Part shown: positions 8,099-16,636 of the stretch, piece after piece
How the letters are laid out: every line of letters begins with the position of its first letter
Numbering within the stretch: position 1 is the first letter of the stretch
DNA from: Micromonospora sediminicola
GTDB lineage: Bacteria; Actinomycetota; Actinomycetes; Mycobacteriales; Micromonosporaceae
Assembly: GCF_900089585.1 (NCBI RefSeq)
Contig: NZ_FLRH01000004.1
Location: 1,109,001 to 1,173,000 of the forward strand
Length of the DNA: 64,000 nucleotides
Reading direction: 5' to 3'
The notes under the pieces: generated by a model
What the model saw: only the letters and a program-made list of their open reading frames with translations
Told to the model about the DNA's origin: nothing
The model's database searches: none
Position numbers and translations under genes: made by a program

Positions 8099-8278
8099 TC
8101 TGCCACCTCCGCCGGTTTTTGGGAGGCGAAATCCACATCCCGGGACGGCCGCGTCGCTGGTGATCGTCTTCACACGGGTGACCACCGCCCACGAGCGGAA
8201 ACGGCGCTACGGAAGTATCTGGAACTGATCCAGTTACTGGCCGGGCCACCCGTACCCGGCCGCTGTCAAGGAGGACCC

Positions 8279-8839
8279 GTGCTCACTGTCGGTGACCACT
8301 TCCCCGAGTACGAACTCACCGCCTGCGTCTCGCTCGACGCCGACAAGGCGTTCGAGACGATCCACCACAAGTCCCACGAGGGCCAGTGGCGCGTCGTCTT
8401 CTTCTGGCCGAAGGACTTCACCTTCATCTGCCCGACCGAGATCGCCGAGTTCGGCCGCCTCAACGGCGAGTTCGCCGACCGGGACGCCCAGGTGCTCGGC
8501 GTCTCCGTGGACAACGAGTTCGTCCACTACGCGTGGCGCAAGGACCACCCGGACCTGCGCGAGCTGCCCTTCCCGATGGTGAGCGACATCAAGCGCGAGC
8601 TGACCGAGGCCTGCGGCGTGCTCGGCGCCGACGGCGTCGCGCAGCGGGCCACCTTCATCGTGGACCCGAACAACGAGATCCAGTTCGCCATGGTGACCGC
8701 CGGTTCGGTCGGCCGCAACGTCTCCGAGGTGCTGCGGGTGCTCGACGCGCTGCAGACCGACGAGCTGTGCCCGTGCAACTGGAACTCCGGCGGCGCGACG
8801 CTGGACGCCAACGCGCTCCTCGCCGGCGCCGGGGCCTGA
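8279..8839 (+). CDS. ahpC: Alkyl hydroperoxide reductase, peroxiredoxin AhpC
   Basis: 186 residues. The protein reduces peroxides and peroxynitrite in the cytosol. The peroxidatic cysteine is Cys51 in FTFICPTE, and the C-terminal region carries CPCNW (Cys164 and Cys166) supplying the resolving cysteine, as in the AhpC class that is reduced by AhpD. The GTG at 8279 has AAGGAGG 4 nt upstream. ahpD follows 2 bp after the stop, so they form an operon. No oxyR is adjacent, unlike in many mycobacteria and streptomycetes. The 180-bp region upstream is shared with the divergent cimA leader. Confidence 0.95.
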   Translation: MLTVGDHFPEYELTACVSLDADKAFETIHHKSHEGQWRVVFFWPKDFTFICPTEIAEFGRLNGEFADRDAQVLGVSVDNEFVHYAWRKDHPDLRELPFPMVSDIKRELTEACGVLGADGVAQRATFIVDPNNEIQFAMVTAGSVGRNVSEVLRVLDALQTDELCPCNWNSGGATLDANALLAGAGA

Positions 8840-8841
8840 CG

Positions 8842-9372
8842 ATGGGTCTGGACGCGGTCAAGGCGGCCCTGCCCGACTACGCCAAGGACATCCGGCTCAA
8901 CCTGAGCTCCACCATCACCACCTCGACGCTCAAGCCGGAACAGGCCTGGGGCACGGCCCTGGCCTGCGCGGTGGCGTCCCGCAACCCGGTGGTGCTGCGG
9001 GAGATCGCCGCCGAGGCGGCCGGTCACCTCACGCCCGAGGCGGTCGAGGCCGCCAAGGGCGCGGCGGCGGTCATGGCCATGAACAACGTCTACTACCGGG
9101 CCAAGCACCTGATCGGCGACGACCAGTACGCGTCGCTGCCGGCCCGGCTGCGGATGCAGATCATCGCCCGCCCGGGCGTGGAGAAGACCGACTTCGAGCT
9201 GTGGTGCCTGGCCGTCTCCGCGATCACCGGCTGCGGCGTCTGCCTGGAGTCGCACGAGAAGACGCTGCGCGCGGCCGGCTTCAGCCGCGACCAGGTGCAC
9301 GAGGGGCTGCGGATCGCCGCCGTCGTGCACGCCGCCGCGGTGACCCTCGACGCGGAGGCCGCGCTGGCCTGA
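8842..9372 (+). CDS. ahpD: Alkyl hydroperoxidase AhpD
   Basis: 176 residues, the normal size. AhpD passes electrons from lipoamide (via dihydrolipoamide acyltransferase and dehydrogenase in mycobacteria) to AhpC and has weak peroxidase activity itself. The thiol motif and its partners are visible as CGVCLESHEKTLRAAG, with the Glu/CxxC/His arrangement of the carboxymuconolactone decarboxylase fold. The ATG lies 2 bp after the ahpC stop, which indicates coupling. Confidence 0.95.
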   Translation: MGLDAVKAALPDYAKDIRLNLSSTITTSTLKPEQAWGTALACAVASRNPVVLREIAAEAAGHLTPEAVEAAKGAAAVMAMNNVYYRAKHLIGDDQYASLPARLRMQIIARPGVEKTDFELWCLAVSAITGCGVCLESHEKTLRAAGFSRDQVHEGLRIAAVVHAAAVTLDAEAALA

Positions 9373-9395
9373 CCGGCCGTACGACCGCCGCGAGC

Positions 9396-9426
9396 GGGCC
9401 GGTGCCGCGAGCCGCGGCGCCGGCCC
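9396..9426 (+). terminator. Terminator of ahpC-ahpD
   Basis: GGGCCGGTGCCGCG pairs with CGCGGCGCCGGCCC (14 bp, one G-U pair) across a 3-nt loop, 24 bp after the ahpD stop. No T-tract. Confidence 0.65.
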
Positions 9427-9442
9427 TCGGCGGTTCCGGAGG

Positions 9443-9466
9443 GTTGGCAAGCCGGCCAACGGGTAG
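9443..9466 (+). promoter_or_regulatory. Possible general-stress sigma (SigB-like) promoter
   Basis: GTTG at 9443-9446 and GGGTAG at 9461-9466 are 14 bp apart, close to the GTTT/GGGTAT pattern of Streptomyces sigma-B-type promoters. It also overlaps a short inverted repeat (GTTGGC/GCCAAC-like). The following gene encodes a PRC-barrel protein of the kind often stress-induced. Confidence 0.35.
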
Positions 9467-9533
9467 GAATTCGCGGGACACCGTGACTTTCACTCCCTTG
9501 ACGACTGGGACAGTCGGGACAGGAGTTACCCCT

Positions 9534-9998
9534 ATGGACAGGCTCGACCCGCACACCACGCACGGCGCCACCGACCCGGTCCTCGACGGCGGCCAGGGCG
9601 CCCACGCCGGCGGCGCGCCCGCCGGCGCGTTCGACCCGTGGCGCTACCGCGACGAGGCCGGGGTGGCCAGCGCGGACCTCACCGGCTACAAGGTGGAGGC
9701 CACCGACGGCAGCATCGGCAAGATCGACAAGGCCAGCCACGAGGTGGACGACAGCTACCTGGTGGTCGACACCGGCCCGTGGATCTTCGGCAAGAAGGTC
9801 ATGCTGCCGGCCGGCACCGTGAACCACGTCGACCACGACGAGCGGAAGGTCCACGTCGACCGGGACAAGGACCAGATCAAGGCCGCCCCGGAGTACGACG
9901 AGACCAACCACGCCGACCCCGCCTACCGGGACAGGCTCGGCGGCTACTACGGCGAGAACCACTCCGCGCTGCCGCCGGACGGCCCGGCCCGGATCTGA
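9534..9998 (+). CDS. PRC-barrel domain protein
   Basis: 154 residues from an ATG with AGGAG 8-9 bp upstream. After a Gly/His-rich, probably flexible N-terminus (1-35) comes a PRC-barrel-like domain at about 36-115, with LTGYKVEATDGSIGKIDK and DSYLVVDTGPWIFGKKVMLPAG as its core strands. The tail is Asp/Tyr-rich. PRC-barrels bind RNA or protein partners in ribosome maturation and photosynthetic reaction centres; in soil actinobacteria many stand-alone copies have no known role. No signal peptide is seen. A stress-type promoter may lie upstream. Confidence 0.8.
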   Translation: MDRLDPHTTHGATDPVLDGGQGAHAGGAPAGAFDPWRYRDEAGVASADLTGYKVEATDGSIGKIDKASHEVDDSYLVVDTGPWIFGKKVMLPAGTVNHVDHDERKVHVDRDKDQIKAAPEYDETNHADPAYRDRLGGYYGENHSALPPDGPARI

Positions 9999-10008
9999 CA
10001 TCCGGTGC

Positions 10009-10045
10009 ACGGCCGGCGGGGGCTCCCAGACGCCCCGCCGGCCGT
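10009..10045 (+). terminator. Terminator after PRC-barrel gene
   Basis: ACGGCCGGCGGGG pairs perfectly with CCCCGCCGGCCGT (13 bp) across an 11-nt loop, 10 bp after the stop. The next gene's -10 element begins at the following base. Confidence 0.7.
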
Positions 10046-10051
10046 TACCGT
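10046..10051 (+). promoter_or_regulatory. -10 element for a leaderless phosphatase gene
   Basis: TACCGT is followed by 7 nt and then GTG at 10059, the leaderless spacing seen at several other genes here. It begins immediately after the preceding terminator stem. Confidence 0.45.
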
Positions 10052-10058
10052 GTCAGGG

Positions 10059-10790
10059 GTGGATGCCCCGGAGACACCCTTCCCCGCGTTGTTCAACTTC
10101 CGCGACGTCGGCGGCTACCGCGCCCGCGACGGTCGCACCGTCCGGCGCCGCCGGCTCTACCGCTCCGACTCGCTGCACCGCATCGACGAGACCGACCGGG
10201 CCGCGTTCACCGCGCTCGGCATCCGCACGGTGATCGACCTGCGCCGCCCGACGGAGGTGGAACGCGACGGCCGGGTGCCGGCCTACGACGGGCTCGCCTA
10301 CCGGCACATCCACCCCGAGCACGAGGACTGGGCCGCGCGGCAGTTCGAGTCCTCCGGCGTCAGCCTGGCCCGCTACCTGGCCGACCGCTACGCCGACCTG
10401 GCCCGCACCGGCACCGCCGGGCTGGCCGAGGCGATCGGCCTGATCGCCGACAGCGCCAACGCGCCGGTGGTGGTGCACTGCGTCGCCGGCAAGGACCGCA
10501 CCGGCATCGTCTGCGCGCTGACGCTCGCCGTGCTGGGCGTGCCGGACGACGACGTCGTCGCGGACTACGCGTTGAGCACCGCCGCGTCCGAGCGGTTCAG
10601 CGCCTGGGTGCGGGCCACCCTGCCGGACGCGGAGGAGGTCCCGCCGCCGTTCCTGGCCTCCCCGGCCGAGGCGATGGAGCTGTTCCTGGCCGAGCTGCGC
10701 GCCGGCTACGGCTCGATCGAGGGCTACCTGACCCACGCCGGCGTCACCGAGGCCCAACTGGCCGCCCTCCGCACCCACCTCCTGGAGTGA
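10059..10790 (+). CDS. Tyrosine-specific/dual-specificity protein phosphatase
   Basis: 243 residues from the GTG at 10059. The signature HCVAGKDRTG carries nucleophile Cys141 and Arg147 (Cx5R). The N-terminal FNFRDVGGY motif is typical of the MptpB/SIW14-like phosphatase group, which act on phosphotyrosine and in some cases phosphoinositides. No signal peptide or membrane segment is visible. An in-frame GTG at 10050 lies inside the proposed -10 element, so the downstream start is chosen. It converges on ilvE with a terminator between. Confidence 0.88.
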   Translation: MDAPETPFPALFNFRDVGGYRARDGRTVRRRRLYRSDSLHRIDETDRAAFTALGIRTVIDLRRPTEVERDGRVPAYDGLAYRHIHPEHEDWAARQFESSGVSLARYLADRYADLARTGTAGLAEAIGLIADSANAPVVVHCVAGKDRTGIVCALTLAVLGVPDDDVVADYALSTAASERFSAWVRATLPDAEEVPPPFLASPAEAMELFLAELRAGYGSIEGYLTHAGVTEAQLAALRTHLLE

Positions 10791-10815
10791 CCCTCCCCGC
10801 CCGGTAGGAAGGGGA

Positions 10816-10850
10816 ACGGCCGGCACCCGTCGGGGGACGGGGCCGGCCGT
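10816..10850. terminator. Bidirectional hairpin between phosphatase and ilvE
   Basis: ACGGCCGG pairs with CCGGCCGT and an inner CCCGTC pairs with GACGGG around a GGGG loop. It lies between two convergent genes and could serve both. Confidence 0.6.
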
Positions 10851-10875
10851 GGTGGTGGGTCGGGCGGTGGGTGGG

Positions 10876-11973
10876 TCAGAGGACCCGGGTGACCCAGCCG
10901 TGGCGGTCCTCGGCGCGGCCGCGCTGGATGTCGACAAGCTTCTGCCGCAGCGCCATGGTGGTCCGGCCCGGCTCACCGCCGCCGATGAGGAACTCGCCGT
11001 CCGGGAAGCGCACGCCACCGATCGGGGTGATCACCGCGGCGGTGCCGCAGGCGAAGACCTCGCGCAGCCGGCCGCTGGCGGCGTCCGCCTGCCAGTCGGC
11101 GAAGCTGACCGGCTGCTCCCGCACCTCGTGCCCGGCCTCGGCGGCCAGGGTCAGGACCGCGTCGCGGGTGATGCCCGGCAGGATCGTGCCGCCCAGCGGC
11201 GGCGTGACCAGCGTGCCGTCGTCGTAGACGAAGAAGACGTTCATGCCGCCCAGCTCGTCGACGAACCGCCGCTCCACCGCGTCCAGGAAGACCACCTGGT
11301 CGCAGCCGGCCTCGATCGCCTCGGCCTGGGCCGCCAGCGAGGCGGCGTAGTTGCCGCCGCACTTGGCCGCGCCGGTGCCACCGGGCGCCGCCCGGGTGTA
11401 GTCCGGGGAAACCCACACCGTCACCGGCTTCACCCCGCCGGCGAAGTAGGCGCCGGCCGGCGAGGCGATGACGCAGTAGAGGTATTCGTTGGCCGGGCGC
11501 ACCCCGAGGAAGACCTCGCTGGCGAACATGAACGGGCGCAGGTAGAGGCTGGCGTCCTCGTGCTCCGGGATCCACTCCTGGTCGATCTCGACCAGCCGGC
11601 GCAGCGACTCGACGAACGTCTCCGGCGGCAGTTCCGGCATGGCGAGGCGGCGGGCGGAGGCGGCGAACCGGGCCGCGTTGGCCTCCGGACGGAACATCGT
11701 CACCGCGCCGTCGCCGGTCCGGTAGGCCTTCAGGCCCTCGAAGATCTCCTGCGCGTAGTGCAGCACCGCGGCGGCCGGGTCCATGGGGATCGGCGCCCGC
11801 GCCTCGATGCGGGCGTCGTACCAGCCCTTGCCCTCGGCGTAGCGCACGATCACCATGTGGTCGGTGAACACCCGGCCGAAGCCCGGGTTCGCCAGCAGGG
11901 CGGCCCGGTCGGCGGCGGATACCGGCGCGGGATTCGGACGGATCTCGAAATCGAGCTTGTCACCACCGCTCAT
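10876..11973 (-). CDS. ilvE: Branched-chain amino acid aminotransferase
   Basis: 365 residues, fold-type IV PLP enzyme. It catalyses the last step of leucine, isoleucine and valine synthesis with glutamate as donor. The PLP lysine is Lys204 in TGAAKCGGNYAAS. Other family motifs are LHYAQEIFEGLKAYR, YLRPFMFAS, and the cofactor phosphate loop in ACGTAAVITPIG. The ATG at 11973 has GGGAGG about 8 bp upstream. It is transcribed from its own region; a TAAGTT hexamer at 12043-12038 could be the -10, without a clear -35. No leader peptide is evident here. Confidence 0.95.
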   Translation of the reverse strand: MSGGDKLDFEIRPNPAPVSAADRAALLANPGFGRVFTDHMVIVRYAEGKGWYDARIEARAPIPMDPAAAVLHYAQEIFEGLKAYRTGDGAVTMFRPEANAARFAASARRLAMPELPPETFVESLRRLVEIDQEWIPEHEDASLYLRPFMFASEVFLGVRPANEYLYCVIASPAGAYFAGGVKPVTVWVSPDYTRAAPGGTGAAKCGGNYAASLAAQAEAIEAGCDQVVFLDAVERRFVDELGGMNVFFVYDDGTLVTPPLGGTILPGITRDAVLTLAAEAGHEVREQPVSFADWQADAASGRLREVFACGTAAVITPIGGVRFPDGEFLIGGGEPGRTTMALRQKLVDIQRGRAEDRHGWVTRVL

Positions 11974-12124
11974 CGCGCTGACCTCCCTGCGGGTCCCACG
12001 GCGTACGGGATCGCACGCCGCCGTCACTGGTGCCAGAAACTTACCCCGAACGGTCGTTCAGCGGATAGTTCCGCCCCGGCACATCGACGATGCCAATCGG
12101 CCGGAGCTGGCCCGGAAACGGGTC

Positions 12125-12148
12125 TGGCGGCCCGGAACCGGGCCGCCA
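12125..12148 (-). terminator. Terminator of leuB
   Basis: TGGCGGCCCGG pairs perfectly with CCGGGCCGCCA across a 2-nt AA turn (11 bp; the loop must open slightly). It sits 15 bp beyond the leuB stop. Confidence 0.6.
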
Positions 12149-12162
12149 CGGGAACGGCCCGG

Positions 12163-13194
12163 TCAGGCTACGGCGTACCCGGCGAGCCGGTCGCCGACCT
12201 CCTCGGTGCGCAGTGGCGCGCCGGGCGTGCGCCCGGCCAGCTCGGTGGCGACGGCGGCGGTGACCCGCGCGGCGGCGTCGGCGTGGCCGAGCTGGTCGAG
12301 CAGCAGCGCGGCGGAGAGCACGGCGGCCACCGGGTCGGCGACACCCTTGCCGGCGATGTCCGGCGCGGAGCCGTGCACCGGCTCGAACATCGACGGGTAG
12401 CGCCCCTCCGGGTTGATGCAGCCGCTGGCGGCCAGCCCGATGCCGCCGGTCACGGCGGCGGCGATGTCGGTGAGGATGTCGCCGAACAGGTTGTCGGTCA
12501 CCACCACGTCGTAGCGGGACGGGTTGGTCACCAGGAACATCGCGGCGGCGTCGACGTGCTGGTACTCCGTGGCCACGTCGGGGTGCTCGGCGGCCACCTG
12601 GGCGAAGGCCCGCGACCAGAGCGAGCCGGCGTGGGTGAGCACGTTGGTCTTGTGCACCAGGGTGACCTTGCGGCGCTCGCGACGGCCGGCCCGGGCGAAC
12701 GCGTCCCGGATCACCCGCTCGACGCCGTGCCGGGTGTTCAGGCTCTCCTCGGTGGCCACCTCGGCGGGGGTGTCCCGGTGCAGCGTGCCGCCGGCGCCCG
12801 CGTACAGCCCCTCGGTGCCCTCGCGGACCACCACGAGGTCGACCTCGCCGGGCTTGACCGCGGCCAGCGGGCCGGTCACGCCGGGCCAGAGCCGGGACGG
12901 GCGGAGGTTGACGTACTGGTCGAAGGCGAAGCGGAGCTTGAGCAGCAGCCCCCGCTCCAGCACGCCCGGCGGCACGGTCGGGTCGCCGACCGCGCCGAGC
13001 AGGATGGCGTCGTGCCCGGCCAACTCGTCGAGGACCGCGTCGGGGAGCACCTCGCCGGTGCGGTGCCAGCGGGCGGCGCCCAGGTCGTACTCGGTCGCCT
13101 CGATCCCGGGCAGCACCGCGTCGAGGACCTTGCGGGCCTGCCCGACCACCTCGGGACCGATGCCGTCGCCGGCCACCACCGCGATGCGTGCCAC
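12163..13194 (-). CDS. leuB: 3-isopropylmalate dehydrogenase
   Basis: 343 residues, the length usual for actinobacterial LeuB. It oxidises and decarboxylates 3-isopropylmalate in leucine synthesis and, with citramalate-derived substrate, can serve isoleucine synthesis. Visible are the N-terminal GDGIGPEV, the substrate arginines in LKLRFAFDQYVNLRP, catalytic Lys in HKTNVL, the metal aspartates in DNLFGDILTD, and the NAD-binding EPVHGSAPDIAGKG. The GTG at 13194 is preceded by GAGGAG; longer in-frame extensions lack similarity. It stands alone between ilvE and the divergent apbE-like gene. Confidence 0.95.
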   Translation of the reverse strand: MARIAVVAGDGIGPEVVGQARKVLDAVLPGIEATEYDLGAARWHRTGEVLPDAVLDELAGHDAILLGAVGDPTVPPGVLERGLLLKLRFAFDQYVNLRPSRLWPGVTGPLAAVKPGEVDLVVVREGTEGLYAGAGGTLHRDTPAEVATEESLNTRHGVERVIRDAFARAGRRERRKVTLVHKTNVLTHAGSLWSRAFAQVAAEHPDVATEYQHVDAAAMFLVTNPSRYDVVVTDNLFGDILTDIAAAVTGGIGLAASGCINPEGRYPSMFEPVHGSAPDIAGKGVADPVAAVLSAALLLDQLGHADAAARVTAAVATELAGRTPGAPLRTEEVGDRLAGYAVA

Positions 13195-13414
13195 CTGACG
13201 CTCCTCACCTCGACGTTCTGCGCAACCGTACGTCGGCGTCCCGGCCCCCGGTACGAGTCTTCCACCATCCGGGACGAGCCGATGCACAGCAGGCTCCCAG
13301 CCGGCATTCATGGTGCGGTCATCTCCACTACCTATGGTCAGGTCGACCGGGTCGACGGGGGTCCGGGACCGGCATCGCCGCACCGCGGCGGCGGCCAGCG
13401 AGGGGGCGGGTGTC

Positions 13415-14287
13415 ATGCGGATCGACCAGCGGCGGGCCCACTGGGCGGACGAGCAACCCCGGACCCGCTGGGTCGACCAGACCGCGTTCCACCACCCCCG
13501 CCCGGACCTGCGCCTGGGGGCGCGCCGCCACCGGGTGGAGCGGGCCGGCGGCGGCGCGTACGACCGGATCAGCGTCCGGCACACCGTGCACACCTCCACC
13601 GCCGAGTACACCCTGCTGCTCAACGCGCCCGACTGGCTGGGCCACCGGATCGTCGGCGAGGCGCTCCGGGACGCCGTCGCGGAACTGCGCGCCGTCGACC
13701 TCACCTACGGTCCGAACCAGCCGGACAGCCTGGTCTCGCGGCTGCGCCGGGACGAGATCAGCCCCGACTCGTACCCGCCGTTGGCCGATCTGGTGGACCG
13801 CTGCGCCGCGATGCGGGCGGCGACCGACGGCTGGTTCGACGCCTGGGCGGTGCCGGGCGGCTTCGATCCCGGCGGCCTGCTCGGCGGCTGGGCGGTGGAG
13901 CGGGCCGCGGCGCGGTTGCGCGCCGCCGGCATCCACGACTACGCCGTGCTCAGCGGCGCCGACCTGACGGTACGCGGTCACGCCGCGCACGGCGGACCGT
14001 GGCGGGTCGCGGTGCACCACCCCACGGACACCCGCCGGGCGCCGCTGGTGCTGGAGATGACCGCCGGCGCGGTCGGCACGTCCGGGGTCACCGGCCGGCG
14101 CGGGCACGTCGTCGACCCGCACACCGGCGAGCCGACCGACCGCCTCGCGGCGGCCACCGTGGTGGGCCCGGACCTGGCCGTCGCCGACGCCTACGCCACC
14201 GCCCTGTACGCCGCCGGCCCGGCCGGCCTGGCCTGGTTCCGCACCGGATCGGACTACCGCCCGCTCTTCGCGCACCACCGGCGCTGA
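13415..14287 (+). CDS. ApbE-like FAD:protein FMN transferase
   Basis: 290 residues. ApbE enzymes attach FMN to Thr or Ser of flavoproteins using FAD and magnesium. Recognisable parts are FDPGGLLGGWAVERAAARL (substrate/FAD loop, usually DLGGIAKGYAVD), the Gly/Asp strand YAVLSGADLTVRG, VVDPHTGEP and VVGPDLAVADAYATALYAAG near the metal site. There is no lipobox or signal peptide, so the enzyme would be cytoplasmic, unlike many ApbE lipoproteins. The ATG has GAGGGGGCGGG upstream. No flavinylation target (NqrC, RnfG, FMN-bind) is adjacent. Confidence 0.75.
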   Translation: MRIDQRRAHWADEQPRTRWVDQTAFHHPRPDLRLGARRHRVERAGGGAYDRISVRHTVHTSTAEYTLLLNAPDWLGHRIVGEALRDAVAELRAVDLTYGPNQPDSLVSRLRRDEISPDSYPPLADLVDRCAAMRAATDGWFDAWAVPGGFDPGGLLGGWAVERAAARLRAAGIHDYAVLSGADLTVRGHAAHGGPWRVAVHHPTDTRRAPLVLEMTAGAVGTSGVTGRRGHVVDPHTGEPTDRLAAATVVGPDLAVADAYATALYAAGPAGLAWFRTGSDYRPLFAHHRR

Positions 14288-14620
14288 GGCGCCACCGCGC
14301 CCCGTTCTCGCATCCGGGGTGCGGGCCGCGATCGGCCCCCACGGTCTCGGCAACGACCGTGGGGGCCGGTCAGCGACGAGTGCGCGTGGCTCGCGCATTC
14401 GAGGGGTGCGGGCCGACAGGCCGGACGCCCGACCACGCCACCCGAAGACGGGCCGGAAATCGACTCAGCCGGAAACCGCACCGGTACGCTAGCGAATCGA
14501 CGCAACTCGACGCAAGAGTCTCCACAGCGGACCCTCCGTCACCGTGTCGGCAATCAGCAGGTGGACCGGCGGGGCGGGGCAGAAGTGACGTGGGCCGCCC
14601 GGGATGGCACGCTGTCCGCC
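14288..14620. other. 333-bp gap with one strong hairpin
   Basis: Apart from the terminator at 14334-14367 the stretch has no reading frame I can support. It includes a second, weaker GC-rich dyad around 14300-14330. It supplies the upstream region of the small gene at 14621; no clear promoter hexamers are seen. Confidence 0.4.
14334..14367. terminator. Hairpin terminator after apbE-like gene
   Basis: GGCCCCCACGGTC pairs perfectly with GACCGTGGGGGCC (13 bp) across an 8-nt loop, 47 bp after the stop codon. Confidence 0.65.
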
Positions 14621-14977
14621 GTGAGTTTCGATCTGAGCGTGTGGGCCCTGCCGAACGGGGCGACACCGGAGCAGGTGCGGGCGGCGGTGCAGCGGTGCCG
14701 CGAGGGCCGGCACGGCGAGCAGCACCCGGACCCGCGGGTGGTCGGCTTCTACCGGGCGATCACGGCGAGCTATCCCGACCGTCCCGCCCGGCCGGGCACG
14801 CCGTGGGAGGTCGCGCCGCTGCACGCGGCCGCCGACCACGTCGAGATGAACCTGTACCCCACCTGCCCGGATCAGGTGCTGCTGGACATCGAGCGGCTGG
14901 CCGGTGAGCACGACCTGATGCTGTTCGACGCGCAGGACGGCTCGGTCTACCCGCCCCCGGCCCGCGTCCGCTCCTGA
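14621..14977 (+). CDS. Small protein of unknown function
   Basis: 118 residues from GTG. The sequence is soluble with no signal peptide, mixed alpha/beta by appearance: MSFDLSVWALP, a helix QVRAAVQRCREG, the aromatic strand VVGFYRAITASYP, then HVEMNLYP and a final LMLFDAQDGSVYPP. The ending 'FDAQDGSVYPP' recalls small proteins found as immunity-like or toxin-associated genes, but that is only a resemblance. Codon use is normal for the region. It converges on serA, with a terminator between. Confidence 0.65.
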   Translation: MSFDLSVWALPNGATPEQVRAAVQRCREGRHGEQHPDPRVVGFYRAITASYPDRPARPGTPWEVAPLHAAADHVEMNLYPTCPDQVLLDIERLAGEHDLMLFDAQDGSVYPPPARVRS

Positions 14978-14993
14978 TCCCGGGAACGACGAA

Positions 14994-15018
14994 GGGCCCG
15001 GCCGTTTCGGCCGGGCCC
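14994..15018. terminator. Bidirectional terminator, small gene/serA
   Basis: GGGCCCGGCCG pairs perfectly with CGGCCGGGCCC (11 bp) across TTT, between two convergent genes. Confidence 0.7.
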
Positions 15019-15037
15019 CGTTCCGTCTGCGTCCGGA

Positions 15038-16636
15038 CTACTCGTCGCGCAGGTCGGCGGCGCTGGCCGCGACCGCACCGATCGAGTCGGCCGCGGAGGT
15101 GAGCAGGTCGGCGCCGAGCGCCTGGTCGACGGTGAGCGTCATCAGCGTCTCACCGCCGGCCTCCCGCCGGGCCACCTGCATGGCGGCGATGTTGACGCCG
15201 GCCTCGCCGAGCAGCGTGCCGACCGTGCCGACCACGCCGGGCCGGTCGACATAGCGCAGGAAGACCAGGATGCCCTCCGCGCCGATCTCGACGTCGAAGC
15301 CGTCCACCTCGGTCAGCTTGAGCACGTCGCGGGCGCCGGTGTGGGTCACCGTGCCGGAGACCCGCACGGTCCGCCCGTCCGGCAGCGCGCCGCGCACGGT
15401 CACCAGGTTCGGGTGGTCGATCGTCTCGGCCGGCGTGGCGAGCGTGACCTCGACACCCCGCTCGGCGGCCAGGTGCGGCGCGTTGACGTAGGTGACCTGC
15501 TCCTCCACCACGGAGCTGAACAGTCCCTTGGTGGCGGCGAGCTTGAGCACCGACACGTCGTGGGTGGCGATCTCGCCGCGCACCTCGACGGTGACGCTGG
15601 CGGCCACGCCGCCGGCCAGGGCGGTGAAGGCCCGGCCCAGCTTCTCGGCCAGCGGCAGCAGCGGGCGGACGTCCTCGGCGACCACGCCGCCGGCCTGCAC
15701 GTTGACCGCGTCCGGCACGAACTCGCCCTGGAGCGCCAGCTTGACGCTCTTCGCCACCGCCAGGCCGGCCTTGTCCTGCGCCTCGTTGGTGGAGGCGCCC
15801 AGGTGCGGGGTGGCGACCACGTTGTCGAAGGCGAACAGCGGCGAGGAGGTGCACGGCTCCTTCGCGTACACGTCGACGCCGGCGCCGGCGACCCGGCCCT
15901 CCGCGATCGCGTCGGCCAGGGCCTGCTCGTCGACCAGACCGCCGCGGGCCGCGTTGACGATCCGGACGCCCGGCTTGACGATCGCCAGCTCCTTCTCGCC
16001 GATCAGGCCGACCGTCTCCGGCGTCTTCGGCAGGTGGATCGAGATGAAGTCGCTCTCGCGCAGCAGCTCCTCCAGCCCGACCAGGCGGACGCCGAGCTGC
16101 GCGGCGCGGGCCGGCTGGATGTACGGGTCGTACGCGATCATCCGGGTCCCGAAGGCGGCGATGCGCTGGGCGAAGAGGACGCCGATGCGGCCGAGCCCGA
16201 CCACGCCCACGGTCTTGCCCTGGATCTCCACGCCGGTGTACTTGGACCGCTTCCACTCGCCGGCCTTGAGCGCGGCGCTGGCGCTGGCGGTGTTGCGGGC
16301 GACCGCGAGCAGCAGCGCGACGGCCTGCTCGGCGGCGGAGACGATGTTGGAGGTGGGAGCGTTGACCACCATGACGCCCCGCGCGGTGGCGGCGGGCACC
16401 TCGACGTTGTCCAGGCCGACGCCGGCCCGGGCGACCACCTTCAGGCGCGGCGCGGCGGCGATCGCCTCGGCGTCGATCTGGGTGGCGCTGCGTACGATCA
16501 CCGCGTCGGCCTCGGAGAGGGCGGAGAGCAGTGCCGGTCGGTCGGTGCCGTCCACGTGACGCACGTCGAAGTCGTGCGCGAGCACCTCGATGGCGGCGGG
16601 TGCGAGTTCTTCGGCGATCAGTACGACAGGATTCAT
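15038..16636 (-). CDS. serA: D-3-phosphoglycerate dehydrogenase
   Basis: 532 residues, the long type with an intervening domain and a C-terminal ACT domain, as in mycobacterial SerA. It makes 3-phosphohydroxypyruvate for serine synthesis. Visible are the NAD-binding GVVGLGRIG, catalytic Arg in NAARGG, Glu in the DVYAKEP segment, His in TPHLGAST, an intervening domain from about 310 to 450, and an ACT domain starting near LVFLRYVDRPGVVGTVGTLLGEAG, expected to bind serine as feedback inhibitor. The ATG at 16636 gives the canonical N-terminus. A TACCAT hexamer at 16755-16750 may be its -10, giving a leader of about 107 nt. Confidence 0.95.
   Translation of the reverse strand: MNPVVLIAEELAPAAIEVLAHDFDVRHVDGTDRPALLSALSEADAVIVRSATQIDAEAIAAAPRLKVVARAGVGLDNVEVPAATARGVMVVNAPTSNIVSAAEQAVALLLAVARNTASASAALKAGEWKRSKYTGVEIQGKTVGVVGLGRIGVLFAQRIAAFGTRMIAYDPYIQPARAAQLGVRLVGLEELLRESDFISIHLPKTPETVGLIGEKELAIVKPGVRIVNAARGGLVDEQALADAIAEGRVAGAGVDVYAKEPCTSSPLFAFDNVVATPHLGASTNEAQDKAGLAVAKSVKLALQGEFVPDAVNVQAGGVVAEDVRPLLPLAEKLGRAFTALAGGVAASVTVEVRGEIATHDVSVLKLAATKGLFSSVVEEQVTYVNAPHLAAERGVEVTLATPAETIDHPNLVTVRGALPDGRTVRVSGTVTHTGARDVLKLTEVDGFDVEIGAEGILVFLRYVDRPGVVGTVGTLLGEAGVNIAAMQVARREAGGETLMTLTVDQALGADLLTSAADSIGAVAASAADLRDE

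Noticed and set aside
8099..8278. OxyR binding site upstream of ahpC
   Set aside because: No convincing spaced ATAG-type dyad is present, and no oxyR gene is adjacent.
10849..14907. A 1352-codon open frame on the plus strand
   Set aside because: It is antisense to ilvE and leuB and changes into an overlapping frame of the apbE-like gene. No domain is recognisable.
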